Of a stretch of DNA of 64,000 bases, positions 1 through 10,960 are shown piece after piece. The stretch spans positions 1,054,001-1,118,000 of the forward strand of contig CM072809.1 of NCBI GenBank assembly GCA_037013495.1, written 5' to 3'. Source of the stretch: Hippophae tibetana (lineage: Eukaryota; Streptophyta; Magnoliopsida; Rosales; Elaeagnaceae). The translations under genes and the position numbers were made by a program. How positions within the stretch are numbered: the stretch's first letter is position 1; each line of letters begins with the position of its first letter. The notes under the pieces were generated by a model, which saw only the letters and a list, made by a program, of their open reading frames with translations, did not search any database and was not told where the DNA came from.

Positions 1-1475
1 TTTTTCTTGCAACTAACCAGCACTTAACAAATTACTCTTCAAGTCAGGAACATAAAAAACATTGGAAATTGTTTCAACAAAACCATTCTTGGTTCTAATA
101 TTTATTTCACCTTTTCCCATTACTTCTACTTTAGAAGAATCACCAAAACTAGCAGTAGAACGAAAGTCTTCATTTAAATAAGAAAACAAAGACTTACTTC
201 CACACATGTGGTTGCTACAACCTATATCCACATACCAAACATCTAATTCAGGTTCCTCATTGACATGATAAGCCATTAACAGAGTTTCAACTTCCTTATT
301 TTCTGCAAAATTTGATGTCTCTCCTTCTTCTTTCTTGTTAGGCAGTTTAGTATAACATTCGGAACGATAATGACCAAATTTATGACATCTAAAGCATTCT
401 ACCTTGGATTTGTCAAATGGTTGATCTCGTCTATCTTGATCATGCATGCTGCCATCTCTATTGCCTCGATCTCCCTTTCTTCCACTTCTACCTCTACCTC
501 TTCCTCTAAAGTTTGAGAAATGTGTAGAGATAGAGGCTTTCAAAGCTTGCTCTTCTGAAGGTGAACTTCGGTTCATCTTCTGTTCATAGACCAGCAAAGA
601 GCTTTGCAACTCATCAAGAGAGAATGTATCTATGTCTTTAGATTTTTCAATGGAGCACACAACATAATTAAATGTTGGTGTTAGGGTACGCAATATCTTC
701 TCCACGATTTTGACATAGTCCATCTTCTCACCATGAAAATGCATTTTGTTGCTTATTTCCATAGTTCTGGCACAGTAGCTGGTGACAGATTCCTCATTCT
801 TCATTTGTAGAGTCTCAAAATCACTTCTCAAAGCTTGAAGTTGTTCACGCTTTAATCTAGCAAAGCCTTGATATTTTTTTTCATAGAATCCCAAATATCT
901 TTAGAAGTTTCTTTGCAAAGAATTGTTTCCAAGATTGGACGATTAATTGCCTGAAAAAGGTAATTTTTTTGCCTTCAAATCTTTTAACTTTCTCGCTTCT
1001 AACTCTGTTTTCTGGACGTCTGTCAAGACAATATTTGGTGCTGGTTCTTCAATTCCAGATTCAACAATCGACCAATACTTTTTTGACCGTAGAAAATTCT
1101 CCATTAGCATGCTCCAATGGTCATAATGACCATCAAAACGTGGAATTACTGGTTGCACAAAATTTGTTTTTGAGCCATTGTTTGTGCAAAAAAAAATTGT
1201 TTTGCTATGATACCACTGATATAAAAGAAGTGAAATATTGTTGAAAAAGTTGCACATGTTTTATTGATGAAATTAGCCTATAAATAGGTATTATATAAAT
1301 AAAGAAATAACAAACAAAATGACCACTAACTTAAACTCCTATAAAATAGGATAATTAAAAAACACTTTCTACCGACCACAAAGTCAGTATGAAAAACTAA
1401 CCTACCAAATTTAAATAAATAAATAATAAATCTTAACAATTTCCTCTTCAAGCTAGCTACTAATAGCATATAGTA
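1..1475 (-). mobile_element. Ty1/Copia LTR retrotransposon fossil: gag region plus LTR, cut by window edge
   Basis: This is a relic of a Copia-superfamily element read on the minus strand. The gag part covers roughly 13-1200 and carries a UBN2-type gag region, an Arg/Gly-rich stretch and a CCHC zinc knuckle (CFRCHKFGHYRSEC, near 370-410). A protease-like start follows (DVWYVDIGCSNHMCG). Just above it on the coordinate axis, near 1208-1221, the minus strand reads GTGGTATCATAGC, which resembles the initiator-Met tRNA primer-binding site. The sequence from there to about 1475 has the look of an LTR, with a TATAAATAGG box near 1280; its outer end is uncertain. The pol region would lie left of base 1, outside the window. 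It appears to be an old, broken copy. The family assignment is firm and the LTR outer boundary is not. Confidence 0.85.
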
Positions 1476-1479
1476 CGCT

Positions 1480-1605
1480 TGAGTGTATGTAGTCCAGTTG
1501 GTAACCGTGTTCAAGGAACACTATCCAGACGGGTTCTGATTTGAATGTAAGATTCCTCGTCCAGAATCAGGTTCGAACCAACCAGTAGACGAGTTAAAAA
1601 TAAAA
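1480..1605 (+). repeat. tRNA-derived SINE-like repeat
   Basis: An RNA polymerase III A-box-like string (TAGTCCAGTTGG, 1490-1501) is followed by a very good B box (GGTTCGAACC, 1570-1579). The boxes are further apart than in a normal tRNA and no cloverleaf folds, so a SINE is more likely than a tRNA gene. It lies between the Copia LTR and the HCF101 fragment. The ends were not defined by target-site duplications. Confidence 0.35.
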
Positions 1606-1669
1606 TAAAAGGCATGCATGTTCATGTTGAGATTTTTGTATGTATAGAAATATTAGAGCATGCAATTAA

Positions 1670-2806
1670 TTAAACAGAAAATAAGAAAATAGCATATTGG
1701 CTGTGTGCAGGAGTTGGTTGAGGAACATCAACCAAGCGCTCCATTGTTTGCAGCTGATCATAGGGTGCTATCAGCAACATAACACAACAATTAAGTACTC
1801 ATCACTACATAGCCAAAATTTGCAAAAATATAATAAAGAAATATTTCATGACTAGCCAAATCTATTATTTTAGTTAATTTTAAAAAAAAACCAGTAACCA
1901 CTGATTAACCATTTGAACTGCTTGCTTTCGTGATTCTTCTTATGATCTAGTGGACAAGACTTTTCTTTTCAAGTTCAATCACACCAAAACCGTCAATATA
2001 TCCTATGAATACTAAGTCCGATTCGAAAAGCTTGGCTCCAATAATCACCAATTTTGATTTTTAGAAAAAGGTATTCATTCTTGTATCATTTTTGCAAAGT
2101 AGTGCAAGGAAAATAATTAAATTCATGAACCCTACAGCCTACAGGCATAGGCATAGACTAGGACTAATAGGAATTTTTGTAACCTTGCAGCTTGAAGTTA
2201 GGTCGGCAAAAGGTGTGAGATCGACACCCCTCCAAGAGTAACAGGGCTCCTTGCCAAAAAAATAAATAATAATAACAAATAAATTAGTAGCTCAATCGTT
2301 GAAGCCACCTGATTAAATCCGTCTGGCCATGTTATTTGAACAGCATGGTTCCCTATGGGCTGGATTTCTTCAGGTTCGATGTCTTCAGGAACATCATTGT
2401 AATGCAATGTTTGCTCCCCACTACACTCGTCCTGTATCATATATCATAAAGTAATATTTATAAACCATTCACTAGTTCAGAGGAAAACATGTTTTTAGAA
2501 TCAACAATGCATTTCAGAAAATGCTACACGTATTATGTGTAGCTTTTTTGTTGATAATATATGTGTAGCTGATTGCACATGTATCTAGAATTGGAGTTTG
2601 ATTCTGGGCTTCTTTTTTTCTTTATTACCATTTCTCATATACTTAATTTAATTATTTTTTTTCTCCAAAAACAAAAAGGCAATGGATCTATAAGCATGAC
2701 GTCATACCACCCTTTGGGCAGAATGGTCATTGCGTCACACAGTTGCAGGATGGAGAAGAAATTCTTCATCTGAATCTGGTACCTTCACCTTGATTGCCTT
2801 CACAGT
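1670..2806 (-). pseudogene. HCF101: HCF101 C-terminal fragment (last three exons), broken
   Basis: This piece matches the 3' end of HIGH CHLOROPHYLL FLUORESCENCE 101, a chloroplast P-loop scaffold for [4Fe-4S] assembly needed for photosystem I. Three exons are recognisable on the minus strand. 2708-2806 encodes the VKVPDSDEEFLLHPATV segment. 2309-2431 is 41 codons of the DUF971-type tail with EDIEPEEIQPIGN and ITWPDGFNQ. 1670-1771 encodes APYDQLQTMERLVDVP and ends in TAA. The first exon has an in-frame TGA (2735-2737) where the family has Arg, consistent with CGA to TGA. The last exon is preceded by CTG instead of the expected AG acceptor. No P-loop or earlier exon lies in the 1.4 kb before VIL1, far too little for this many-exon gene. 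It is therefore a truncated pseudogene; a working copy presumably lies elsewhere. Confidence 0.85.
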
Positions 2807-4248
2807 CTAGATCATAAAATATTATTGTCAGAATAATTAAGTATTTTAATAATAATATTATTCAAGAATTGAAATTTTCTAAAAAAAAAAAATTAATGCT
2901 AAATAAATTTAATAACTATGTGTGCTTAAAAAAAAATATTAATTCAACAATTGCAAAAATAGCTATCACAATAAGGGCAAAACAAAAATTATAAAAGAAG
3001 AAACCTGAGTAGTTTGCTTTTGTTTTAGAGTTTACCATTTGATTGGGCTATTAATGCTGCAGCAATATAAATGGATGTCGTGTATTTTTAACATAATTCA
3101 ATAAATAACTTATCATTTCTGACAAGAAATCACAATTTTAGTACCAACTTTTACCCATATTACACAGAGATCTCAAAACCCTTATTTTACCATATTTGCT
3201 CCCAACTTTTTTGAGTGTTAGATAATGCAACAGTCTAGTAATTATTTTTGTGAACAATTGATCCAATAGTTCTAAAAAATGACACTATAAGAAAAAATAA
3301 TTAATTTTAATTTTAATTTTTTAATTTTTTTATATATTTTTAAAAAATCGTTTCAGTAAATATTTATGTTAAAACTTTCAATATCAAATACTTTAAAAAA
3401 ATTAAAAAATAGCTATTGAACCCAATTGCAGAATTAAACTCTCGAAAATAATTAGTATGCCATAGTGCTTCAGTTGTAAAAGCCAATAGATCTACACAAT
3501 CACCCACTAATGTTAATTTCTGTTCAAATTTCAATGTTAATTTCGGTCATCTACCAGCACTGCTCCCCAAAAAAACTTCAATCTCACTTTCAATTTAAGA
3601 AATGTTGTGGTTCACATGGTGGACTCATCTCTTCCCAATTGTTAGGTTTGTGTTATTTTGGCACTTGGTAAGCTATATGGTCGACTAAGCAAATAAGATC
3701 CGTGTTAGCTCCCTTGAATAGCATACCATGCAAATACCAATGGCCACTGTCTGTACTACCCCAAGTAAATAGTGAAAAAATGTCAACATTCCTTTTAAGA
3801 AGGCAATAACAATGGACGTGAACTAAAAGATCATTGACAAGCAAATGTAATCCATATAAATAAATTGTAAATACCCTACCATCTATTCATGTACCCTTCT
3901 TGAATTTAAGAAGGCAATAACAATAATAGAGGGAGTTTTTACATAATTTCTGTGATTGAAATTCTAATTCGGAAACCAACTAATCCTCTTACAGTTGCTA
4001 ATCCTTTCATTCCAATGGCCTCTCCCTCCATAGAAAATACCTGATACTGTCCTGAATCAGAAACCAAATATCTTTAGCCGGACAAATCTTGTCCGGCATA
4101 TAAATGAATCATTTCTAGCAGTGACTTAAGAAAAACAATGCCTGTACAAAGACGGCAACTTAATCAGAGGTCATTTATGCAGAGCAAAAGTAGATTATAA
4201 ATATGAATCTAATAGCAATTCTGTATATCAGAATGCCCTGCTGTTTAT
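2807..4248. other. Intergenic between HCF101 fragment and VIL1 3' end
   Basis: AT-rich DNA with no supported gene. The last 100-150 bases before 4249 are probably the VIL1 3' untranslated region. A short motif (AAGAAGGCAATAACAAT) occurs twice, near 3799 and 3908, a small direct duplication. A 63-codon minus-strand reading frame at 3653-3844 has no family resemblance I recognise. Confidence 0.5.
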
Positions 4249-7200
4249 TTAATGCCACAGCTTACTACAGAATCCATTCCGTGGCCTCTTCCTCGAAATA
4301 ATATCAGAAAATGAATCGACCAACTGTCCTGCCAAGCTACTTGGATCATCAATCATAGTCTGAATGAAAGTATTGACCACCCTACGCTCCTGCTCGGTTG
4401 ATCTCAGACTAAACCAAGTCAGTAATTTCAACCTAAATTCCTCTGTAATGTGACCCTCACATTCCAGCCACCGGATTATCTTCACACAATACTCAAAGTT
4501 CTCATCCAAACAAGAACCATTAGAAATATTAAACGGCGAACCATTAATTAGTGTGCTGTCACAGTCATGCATCTCTTCATTTGAAACTGATGCCCTCTTC
4601 CTGCAAAACTCAGCCTTGGAATCAACAGCTGGTACGTCTCCTGTTGGCCCGTTTGTCCAGGTCTGAGAGTCACCACTACCATGAGATCTGGCTATACCAT
4701 TCTTTAACACGTCGTGGGAAGCATCATCATCATCTGCCTCAACAGTCTGCCGTAACGTGCATCCATTATCTTCATCCCTGGAAAACTCAAATGGTGGAAT
4801 CAGCTCTTCATTCAGATCAGGTACTGAGACAACATTCAAGTCAAGCCTACGTGGAACAGATGGTAAATGCTCTTGTACAGTTTTGGGCTTTACTACATTT
4901 TTTATACCACCGCTCTTTTCTATATCAGCATTGCAAAACCCCTCCAAGCAACCTTTTTCTTGAGCCCAAGCAAGACGTATTACCTTTCCTAACTGTCGCA
5001 CCTTAAATTCAGATGATCCCGCTACAGTGTTAGATTCTCCATTAGAACTTGAAGTTCCTCTAAAGACAGGGTTCTCTTTCTTACCAACCATGCTAAACCC
5101 TGAATTGGGATTCTTGTGAATTATCTCAACACTTCTGGTGAAACACTTTACCTCTGAATGGCCCAAGTCACCAGCCTCTGTATAGGATACAATCCGAAAG
5201 GTGTATTCAGTGCAAGGCTGCAAATTGGATATCAAAATTCTTCTCTGTGATCTAGGAAAGACACAGCTTGGCTCCTTTGCACGTGTATCTTCTCGGCTCT
5301 TGTAATACCAAAGCTTATAGCCTTTGATATCAACAGATGATACACTAGACAGCTCAATCAAAATAATCACAACAGAGGAAGCTGTAACTCCTTCAAAAAG
5401 AAACTTGCAGGCAGCAGGAAGTGAGCCCTCTGGAAATGAAACCGAGAAGCATAAATAACTATTTTGACATGTTCTAAGTAAGAAAACCAAGCAATTAAAT
5501 GCATAAAGATACCATCAGGTACAGGTTCCAACCTCTGCAATTAAGATTTGTACTATAAATATATAAAGGTTCTGGAAATGAAACCGAGAAGCATAAATAA
5601 CTATTTTGACATATTCTAAATAAGAAAACCAAGAATTAAATGCATAAAGATACCATCAGGTACAGGTTCCAACCTCTGCAAGTAAGATTTGTACTATAAA
5701 TATTGGCCAGCCACTCATCTGCTTTCTCAATTGCAAGAGAGCAAAGCTTCTGCATATCACCTGCAATAGAGAGTCTGCAGACAATACCACGTGCCATTTT
5801 GGCAGAAAATCCATTAACTGGACCCACTTCGGCTTCCACTTTAGCCTTTGCTTCTTTTACAATGTCATGCAATTCTTTAAACCTTGAAGTCCCATCAAGA
5901 AGCCTGTAGCTCAGGTAAATCCTATAGCAAAGTATATCGACACGGCGAGCATCTTTGGCCATAGTTAATTGTTTCTTCCAACATCTGCCAACAATACACA
6001 AATCAAACCCTCGTATCAATCCCAAGGATATAAAATTAGAACTGGAATATATGTAATTTATAGTATGTAGTCTTTAACCTTCTCATTACTGGTATTTCAT
6101 CTCTATATAACAACAAAGAGGATGAATTTTCTCCCTGCATCTTATTCGCATTATAGGGCAGGGAAAAAGATTTACGACAACTTCTCTAAATTGAAGACGC
6201 CTATTTGCCGAGTCCCAAATCCCATTTCATATTCATTCAAGTATCCTAGCAAACTACAGTATAAATTTTGGGTACTAATGTAAACATTTGGATGCTTACT
6301 TTCATGGGAAAAAAATGTGACGATTGTTGAGTTCTAAAAAAATGCTAAATAAAGGTCATGCATTAAAAAAAATGACTGAACAATGCTTGTAAAAGAAGTC
6401 GATGAATTATCATCTAAACTTTAGAACATATAGATGACCACTTACCCCAGTATCCCAGAAACTTTACCACAAGAAGCACAACAATAACTACCATCTAGTT
6501 GCATCAGTTGCCCAAGGTCAACAACCCCAACCTTTGCATGTTGAAGAGCACATTCAATGTGACATGATAATCCACAGGAGTCTCCCTGACCAGAATCGGA
6601 TGTGCACACCAACCAAAGACTAGGGTCCTTGTTGTCATCAAACAGATGACAGATACAGCAGGAGCACCTCTTGCAAAATGTGTCATCTATAGAAAGGACA
6701 GCTCGACAAGCAGAATTTTTACAAATCCAAGAGTTTGGATTTCCAAAATCTTGTGACTGGTCAGGAGCAGCAGGGACTCGAATTGGATTTTCCCCCTTTC
6801 TATGTTGCTTCTTAGAAGGCTGGTTACTAGGACTACAAGTTTTTCTTGAGTCTTGTTTCTTGTTTATCTTGTTAGTTGATTTCAATTCTGTTGTTTTGTT
6901 CTTTGATGAAACAAGTGTCTTCTTGTCCTTATCAAAGCATGCCCGAAGAAATTCTCTCTTGAGACCAGACTTCAGAAACTCTTGAAGGAGCTCAGGACTT
7001 CTTGAAGCATCATCTGAATGACCATTTTTCTCTGGAGTGCTTTGAACACTGGAAGAGAGACTTTGAACACCAGAACCTGCAATAAAGTTAGCAAACTGAG
7101 AACTGGTAAATAAATACATAATAAATAATCATGCTAATCCAAATAAATATCCAAATTAAGCAAAAAGATGCTGCAATATAAACTGAAAATGCTGATGTCA

Positions 7201-7680
7201 AAAATATAACAAGTAAAATGAAAAAATAAGAGGGCTTTGAGGAATAAAGCCTATCAGACTTGAAATGCAAACCTCTTAACGAATCAAACCTTTTGGTAGT
7301 GAGCAGCACTACAGCAACCTTGGGTGCCACTTATTTATTTTCAATATCACTAAAGCAATGTTCATTAGATATTTCTAACTATGTTCCTCAACCTTTAGAG
7401 CTAAACTACCTCACCTCTGTATCATTGTCAATTTTTGGCTATCTTGTGACATATCATAACTAGAAAGAACAAAACCCATCAATAGCAATAATACTGAGAG
7501 AAAGAAGCATAGTCTATAATCACTCTTTTTACTTTTTACAGCAATACTATGAGAGTAGATATGCTGGAATCTGAGGGAAGATGAATTATGAATGAAGTAA
7601 CAAGCACTGCAGCTGTCAACAGAAAGCACATTAGACGACAAGGACACACCTTTAACAAGGTATTTATCTTCTAACTCCAT
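4249..7680 (-). CDS. VIL1: VIN3-LIKE 1 / VRN5-type VEL protein (PHD finger, FNIII, VID domain)
   Basis: This is a VEL-family protein, a partner of plant Polycomb Repressive Complex 2 that helps silence flowering repressors such as FLC (family knowledge). The coding exons on the minus strand are 7650-7680, 6446-7076, 5674-5984 and 4249-5429. All join in phase with GT-AG borders and give 717 aa, a normal length for VIL1. Exon 1 encodes MELEDKYLVKG. A basic linker is followed by an atypical Cys/His-rich PHD region (about residues 127-214: WICKNSACRA, CKRCSCCICHLF, SCHIEC, CCASCGK). Exon 3 carries the helical region WKKQLTMAKDARRVD. The fibronectin type III domain spans about 327-425 (KGYKLWYYKSRE, LQPCTEYTFRIVSYTEAGD). 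The C-terminal VID domain is the last ~90 residues (IRWLECEGHITEEFRLKLLTWF). Exon 3 ends at a non-ideal donor (GAG/GTTGGA), chosen because it keeps frame and gives the family-like CREGSLPAACKF. A tandem duplication overlaps this border. Confidence 0.93.
5429..5703 (-). repeat. Tandem duplication (~142 bp x 2) across VIL1 exon 3 end and intron 3
   Basis: Two adjacent copies, about 5429-5570 and 5571-5703, are nearly identical, differing by a few substitutions and a one-base indel. The unit runs from the tail of exon 3 through intron 3 to the exon 4 acceptor. The copy nearer exon 4 therefore holds a spare exon 3 tail and donor, and the other copy holds a spare acceptor (TTTCCAG). Using both spare sites would define a 39-nt segment (5533-5571) that is open and in phase. 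Confidence 0.9.
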
Positions 7681-9150
7681 TTTTCAAGCAGCAGCAAAGA
7701 TAACTGAGCACTCCCTTCTGTAACAGAGAAGTAGAATAAAAAACCTGGACAACCGAAGTATTAAAGTATACAGAAGAACAATAGAAATATAAGCATGCAG
7801 CTTCCAGTACTACAGAAGAACAATCGAAATATTAAATAAGTTATACAATAATAGGTCACTTTTTTTCTAATTAATAAGAGATGTCAAATAAATATAGTAG
7901 TTTGCAGTCAAACTGACCATAAAAAAAGTCAACAACTCTAACTCTCTAGCACTTTTTACTTTTTCAACCCAAATGCAAGTGTAAGAGAAAATCATGAACA
8001 CAGTTTTTTCATGTGAAAGAACACTAAAATAGGACAATAGAGATCATCACGGTCTTCTAGTGTCATACTTTTCACTCAGTGGACTTATACTATACGATCT
8101 AAAAGCTAGTGGATTTAATTTAAATGTCAAATTTATCTAACCTAGACTTCTAGGGTATTTTCCCCTTTTTTATTATTAAAACTAAAAGGTAAAACTTCAG
8201 TTCATCAGAATAAATAAACAAAGGGTATTTTCCCCTTTTTTATTATTAAAACTAAAAGCTAACATCAAAATAAATAAATAAGTGTGTTAAACTTCATTCT
8301 AAACATATAACATGTTTATTTCCGATGTGCAACAAAAAGATCTTTGATCCCTCGTTTGGTTTACTCTCTTCTTTTACGCTGTAATGTAGCTCACGATTTA
8401 AACGTACAAACTAAAAAGCCGACTAAATTAGCAGTACAGACTACAGAGTAACAAAATAGAAAATAAACTTATCTAAAAACAATAAAATCAAGTTGTTAAA
8501 CAATCTAAAAAACAAAGAAAGAGTTAAAAAAAATCTTGCTTCATCAAGAACTCAGAAAGCCCCATGCGAAGCAGCCAAAAGCAAAGGCTGTAAGCACCTG
8601 TCATGCTCATATTGTTCCATCAAATTTTAGCACAAATACGTACAAGTACTTCTATAATTTTCTCCTAATAACATATAGTAAAAGAATAATGTAGTATGTA
8701 CAAAAGTTATATCCTACATTCTGCCCCAAAAGTTAAAGCAACATGAAATAGGTGCCAAAGTCTCTATAGCAACATTTCGCATACACATTGTGTTTATCAC
8801 GTCAAAAATAAAAAAAATAAAAAAAATTCTATATAAACTAAAAGAGAAAAATACCACCTCTTTGAAAAAACTTGCATAGAAAAGGAAATCGAACGACAGA
8901 AAGAACGAAGGAAACCAAAAAGAATAAACAGAAAAAGGTGAAAACCAACGGATCTGAGCTCAAAACGCATTAAAATTTGAAAAAAAATCAAATATACAAT
9001 AAAAAAACAGTAGCATAAACAATTCTAAAGAAACGTACCAATGGAGAATGGGCACGAATCTAGGGTTACGGCGTCCAAAAGCCAAAGGCGAAGAACTCAG
9101 CTCCTAATAAGGAGCATGAATCCTATAGAGAGAGACTTCGCTATTGTTAG
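7681..9150 (-). promoter_or_regulatory. VIL1 5' leader: spliced 5' UTR with ~1.3 kb leader intron, then promoter
   Basis: Upstream of the VIL1 ATG (7680) the minus strand has untranslated sequence to a good acceptor (TTACAG/AAGGG; exon base 7717). A strong donor (CCATTG/GTACGT) ends a leader exon at 9039. This implies a leader exon of about 9039-9150 and an intron 7718-9038. The intron holds a 37-bp direct repeat at 8153 and 8223 (period 70). The transcription start is not defined. The splice sites are read from sequence only. Confidence 0.55.
8153..8259. repeat. Short direct repeat in VIL1 leader intron
   Basis: A ~37-bp block starting GGGTATTTTCCCC occurs at 8153 and again at 8223, almost identical, with about 33 bases of spacer. 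It has no obvious function. Confidence 0.8.
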
Positions 9151-10589
9151 TTGGTATATGAATGATGTCTTGTACGAGTTACTCACGATTTAGGGGAGGG
9201 GGGCGCCCTGATGACTTTCACGCATTAATGGCGCGCGTAACTGTGGCGGGTTCAATTGTTAAGCATTTTTTTTATATTTGTTTTTTGCTTAAGAATTGTT
9301 ATTTGTTGAGTGGGTTGGTTCTACTTCAACTGTGCAAGGAAAAGTACATGGAGGCAGTGACTCGTTATGTGGTTGGTCCGCCTATACACACGGTTAACTG
9401 GTGCGTGCCACAACATTATCCAAAAGTTTCACTTTTTTTTTTATATAAATTCAAAAAGTTTCACTCAATTATTATAAAAAAAACAACTTTTTATCAAATA
9501 AATTAGGGTATAATTATAATTAATATAATAAATAATATTATAATTTATAATAAATATATATTTTTAATATAAATATTAACAATAAATTTATTTTATAAAT
9601 TATATATATATATATATATATTAATTATATTTTTTAAAATTAATATAATTTAATTAATTTACTATTATAAATTTATATATTTTAGTTTTTTATTTATAAT
9701 TTTATTTTTTTAATCATTATTTTGGTAAAATAACTTAAGTCAAATAAAATAAATCTTATCAATAGAGTTTGATAAATATTTCATGATAAAAATATATCAA
9801 AAAGGTTAAATAAATTAAAAAATAAAGTAATAAAATAATAAATAATAGGTTCATTTAACCATTTTTATTATTTTTATTTTAAAAGGACACCACATGCATA
9901 AAAAATTAAAAATAGGATGTCCATATTAAAATAAAATTTATAATAGGAAATTATCTCGGATTATTTTCCTAAAATATTAAAATTGATCTAATATAATTAA
10001 AATATTACAAATATAATATTGAGATAATTAAAGTGTATTAATTTAAAATAAAATGATTAATATATTTATTTTGTGAAAATAAAATACTCAATATACATTT
10101 TTTTATAAAAATATTATTAAATTATTATATTTCTATCGTTTATATTATCAAATTATTTTTTCTTTGGTTTATACTATTTAACTCTTAAAAAAATTATTAT
10201 ATCGTTTCATTGACTTGTGTTTAATGGTATATGATCTTTTAGTACAATTTGTTTCTCTAAGAAATATCTGAATTGATTTAAATTTATCATTATTGTGCGA
10301 CGACAATAAACATAAACTATAAAAAAAATTGTGAATAGTGTAGTATAAACAATACAAAAATTAATTCAATGATATAAATACAATAAATATAATAATTATT
10401 AACATGTTTGTATAAAAAAGATTAACTATGTTTACAATTTCCTTAGGAAATATTAATTATTTGTTGGTTATATATTAAACTAGCGTTCCATTCTATATCA
10501 ATTAATGCAGTAAAAGTGTGGTGAGAATTATGAATGGGAGTGGATTGGTGATCACGAATTAATTTTAAATATATTTAATTATTAATTAT

Positions 10590-10960
10590 TAATAATTTTT
10601 TCAAAATTTAACTATATTATTTAATTTATAACATTTATATAAAAATATATTTAATTAAATTAAATTTTAATTTAATGTATTATTTAAAATATTGAAATTA
10701 ATTTTTATTTTTTAATTATTTAATACATGTTTTTAAATTAAATAAAAATAAATAAAATTTAATTTAATTATAAAAAATATATGTGTTTTATTATTAAAAT
10801 TATATTTTTTATATAATTATATGTATATAAAATAATAATATACGTTTGATTTCAATTACTCATATTTTTGATATTGTAATAATCATTCACATCTCATATT
10901 TTATCTATTAAGATTATTTTAAAAAAATTATTAAATTTTTATAGATAATTATAATTTCAA
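10590..10960 (+). repeat. Dispersed AT-rich repeat A, copy 1
   Basis: This block is clearly related, in the same orientation, to 37690-38070. Both share the order TATTATTTAAAATATT, then AAATTAATTTTTATTTTTT, then ACATGTTTT, then TATAATTATATGTATATA. It has no coding content; it is an unclassified intergenic repeat. Confidence 0.6.

Noticed and set aside
1490-1580. Possible tRNA gene (good B box)
   Set aside because: A and B boxes are too far apart and no cloverleaf arms pair; a SINE is more likely.
3653-3844. 63-residue frame as a possible upstream HCF101 exon
   Set aside because: No match to HCF101 segments I know (P-loop, DUF59 or the region before VKVPDSDEEF).
4551-5006. 151-residue plus-strand frame
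   Set aside because: Antisense shadow of VIL1 exon 4.
9162-9506. 114-residue plus-strand frame upstream of VIL1
   Set aside because: No domain, poly-T and AT-rich end; overlaps the likely VIL1 promoter.
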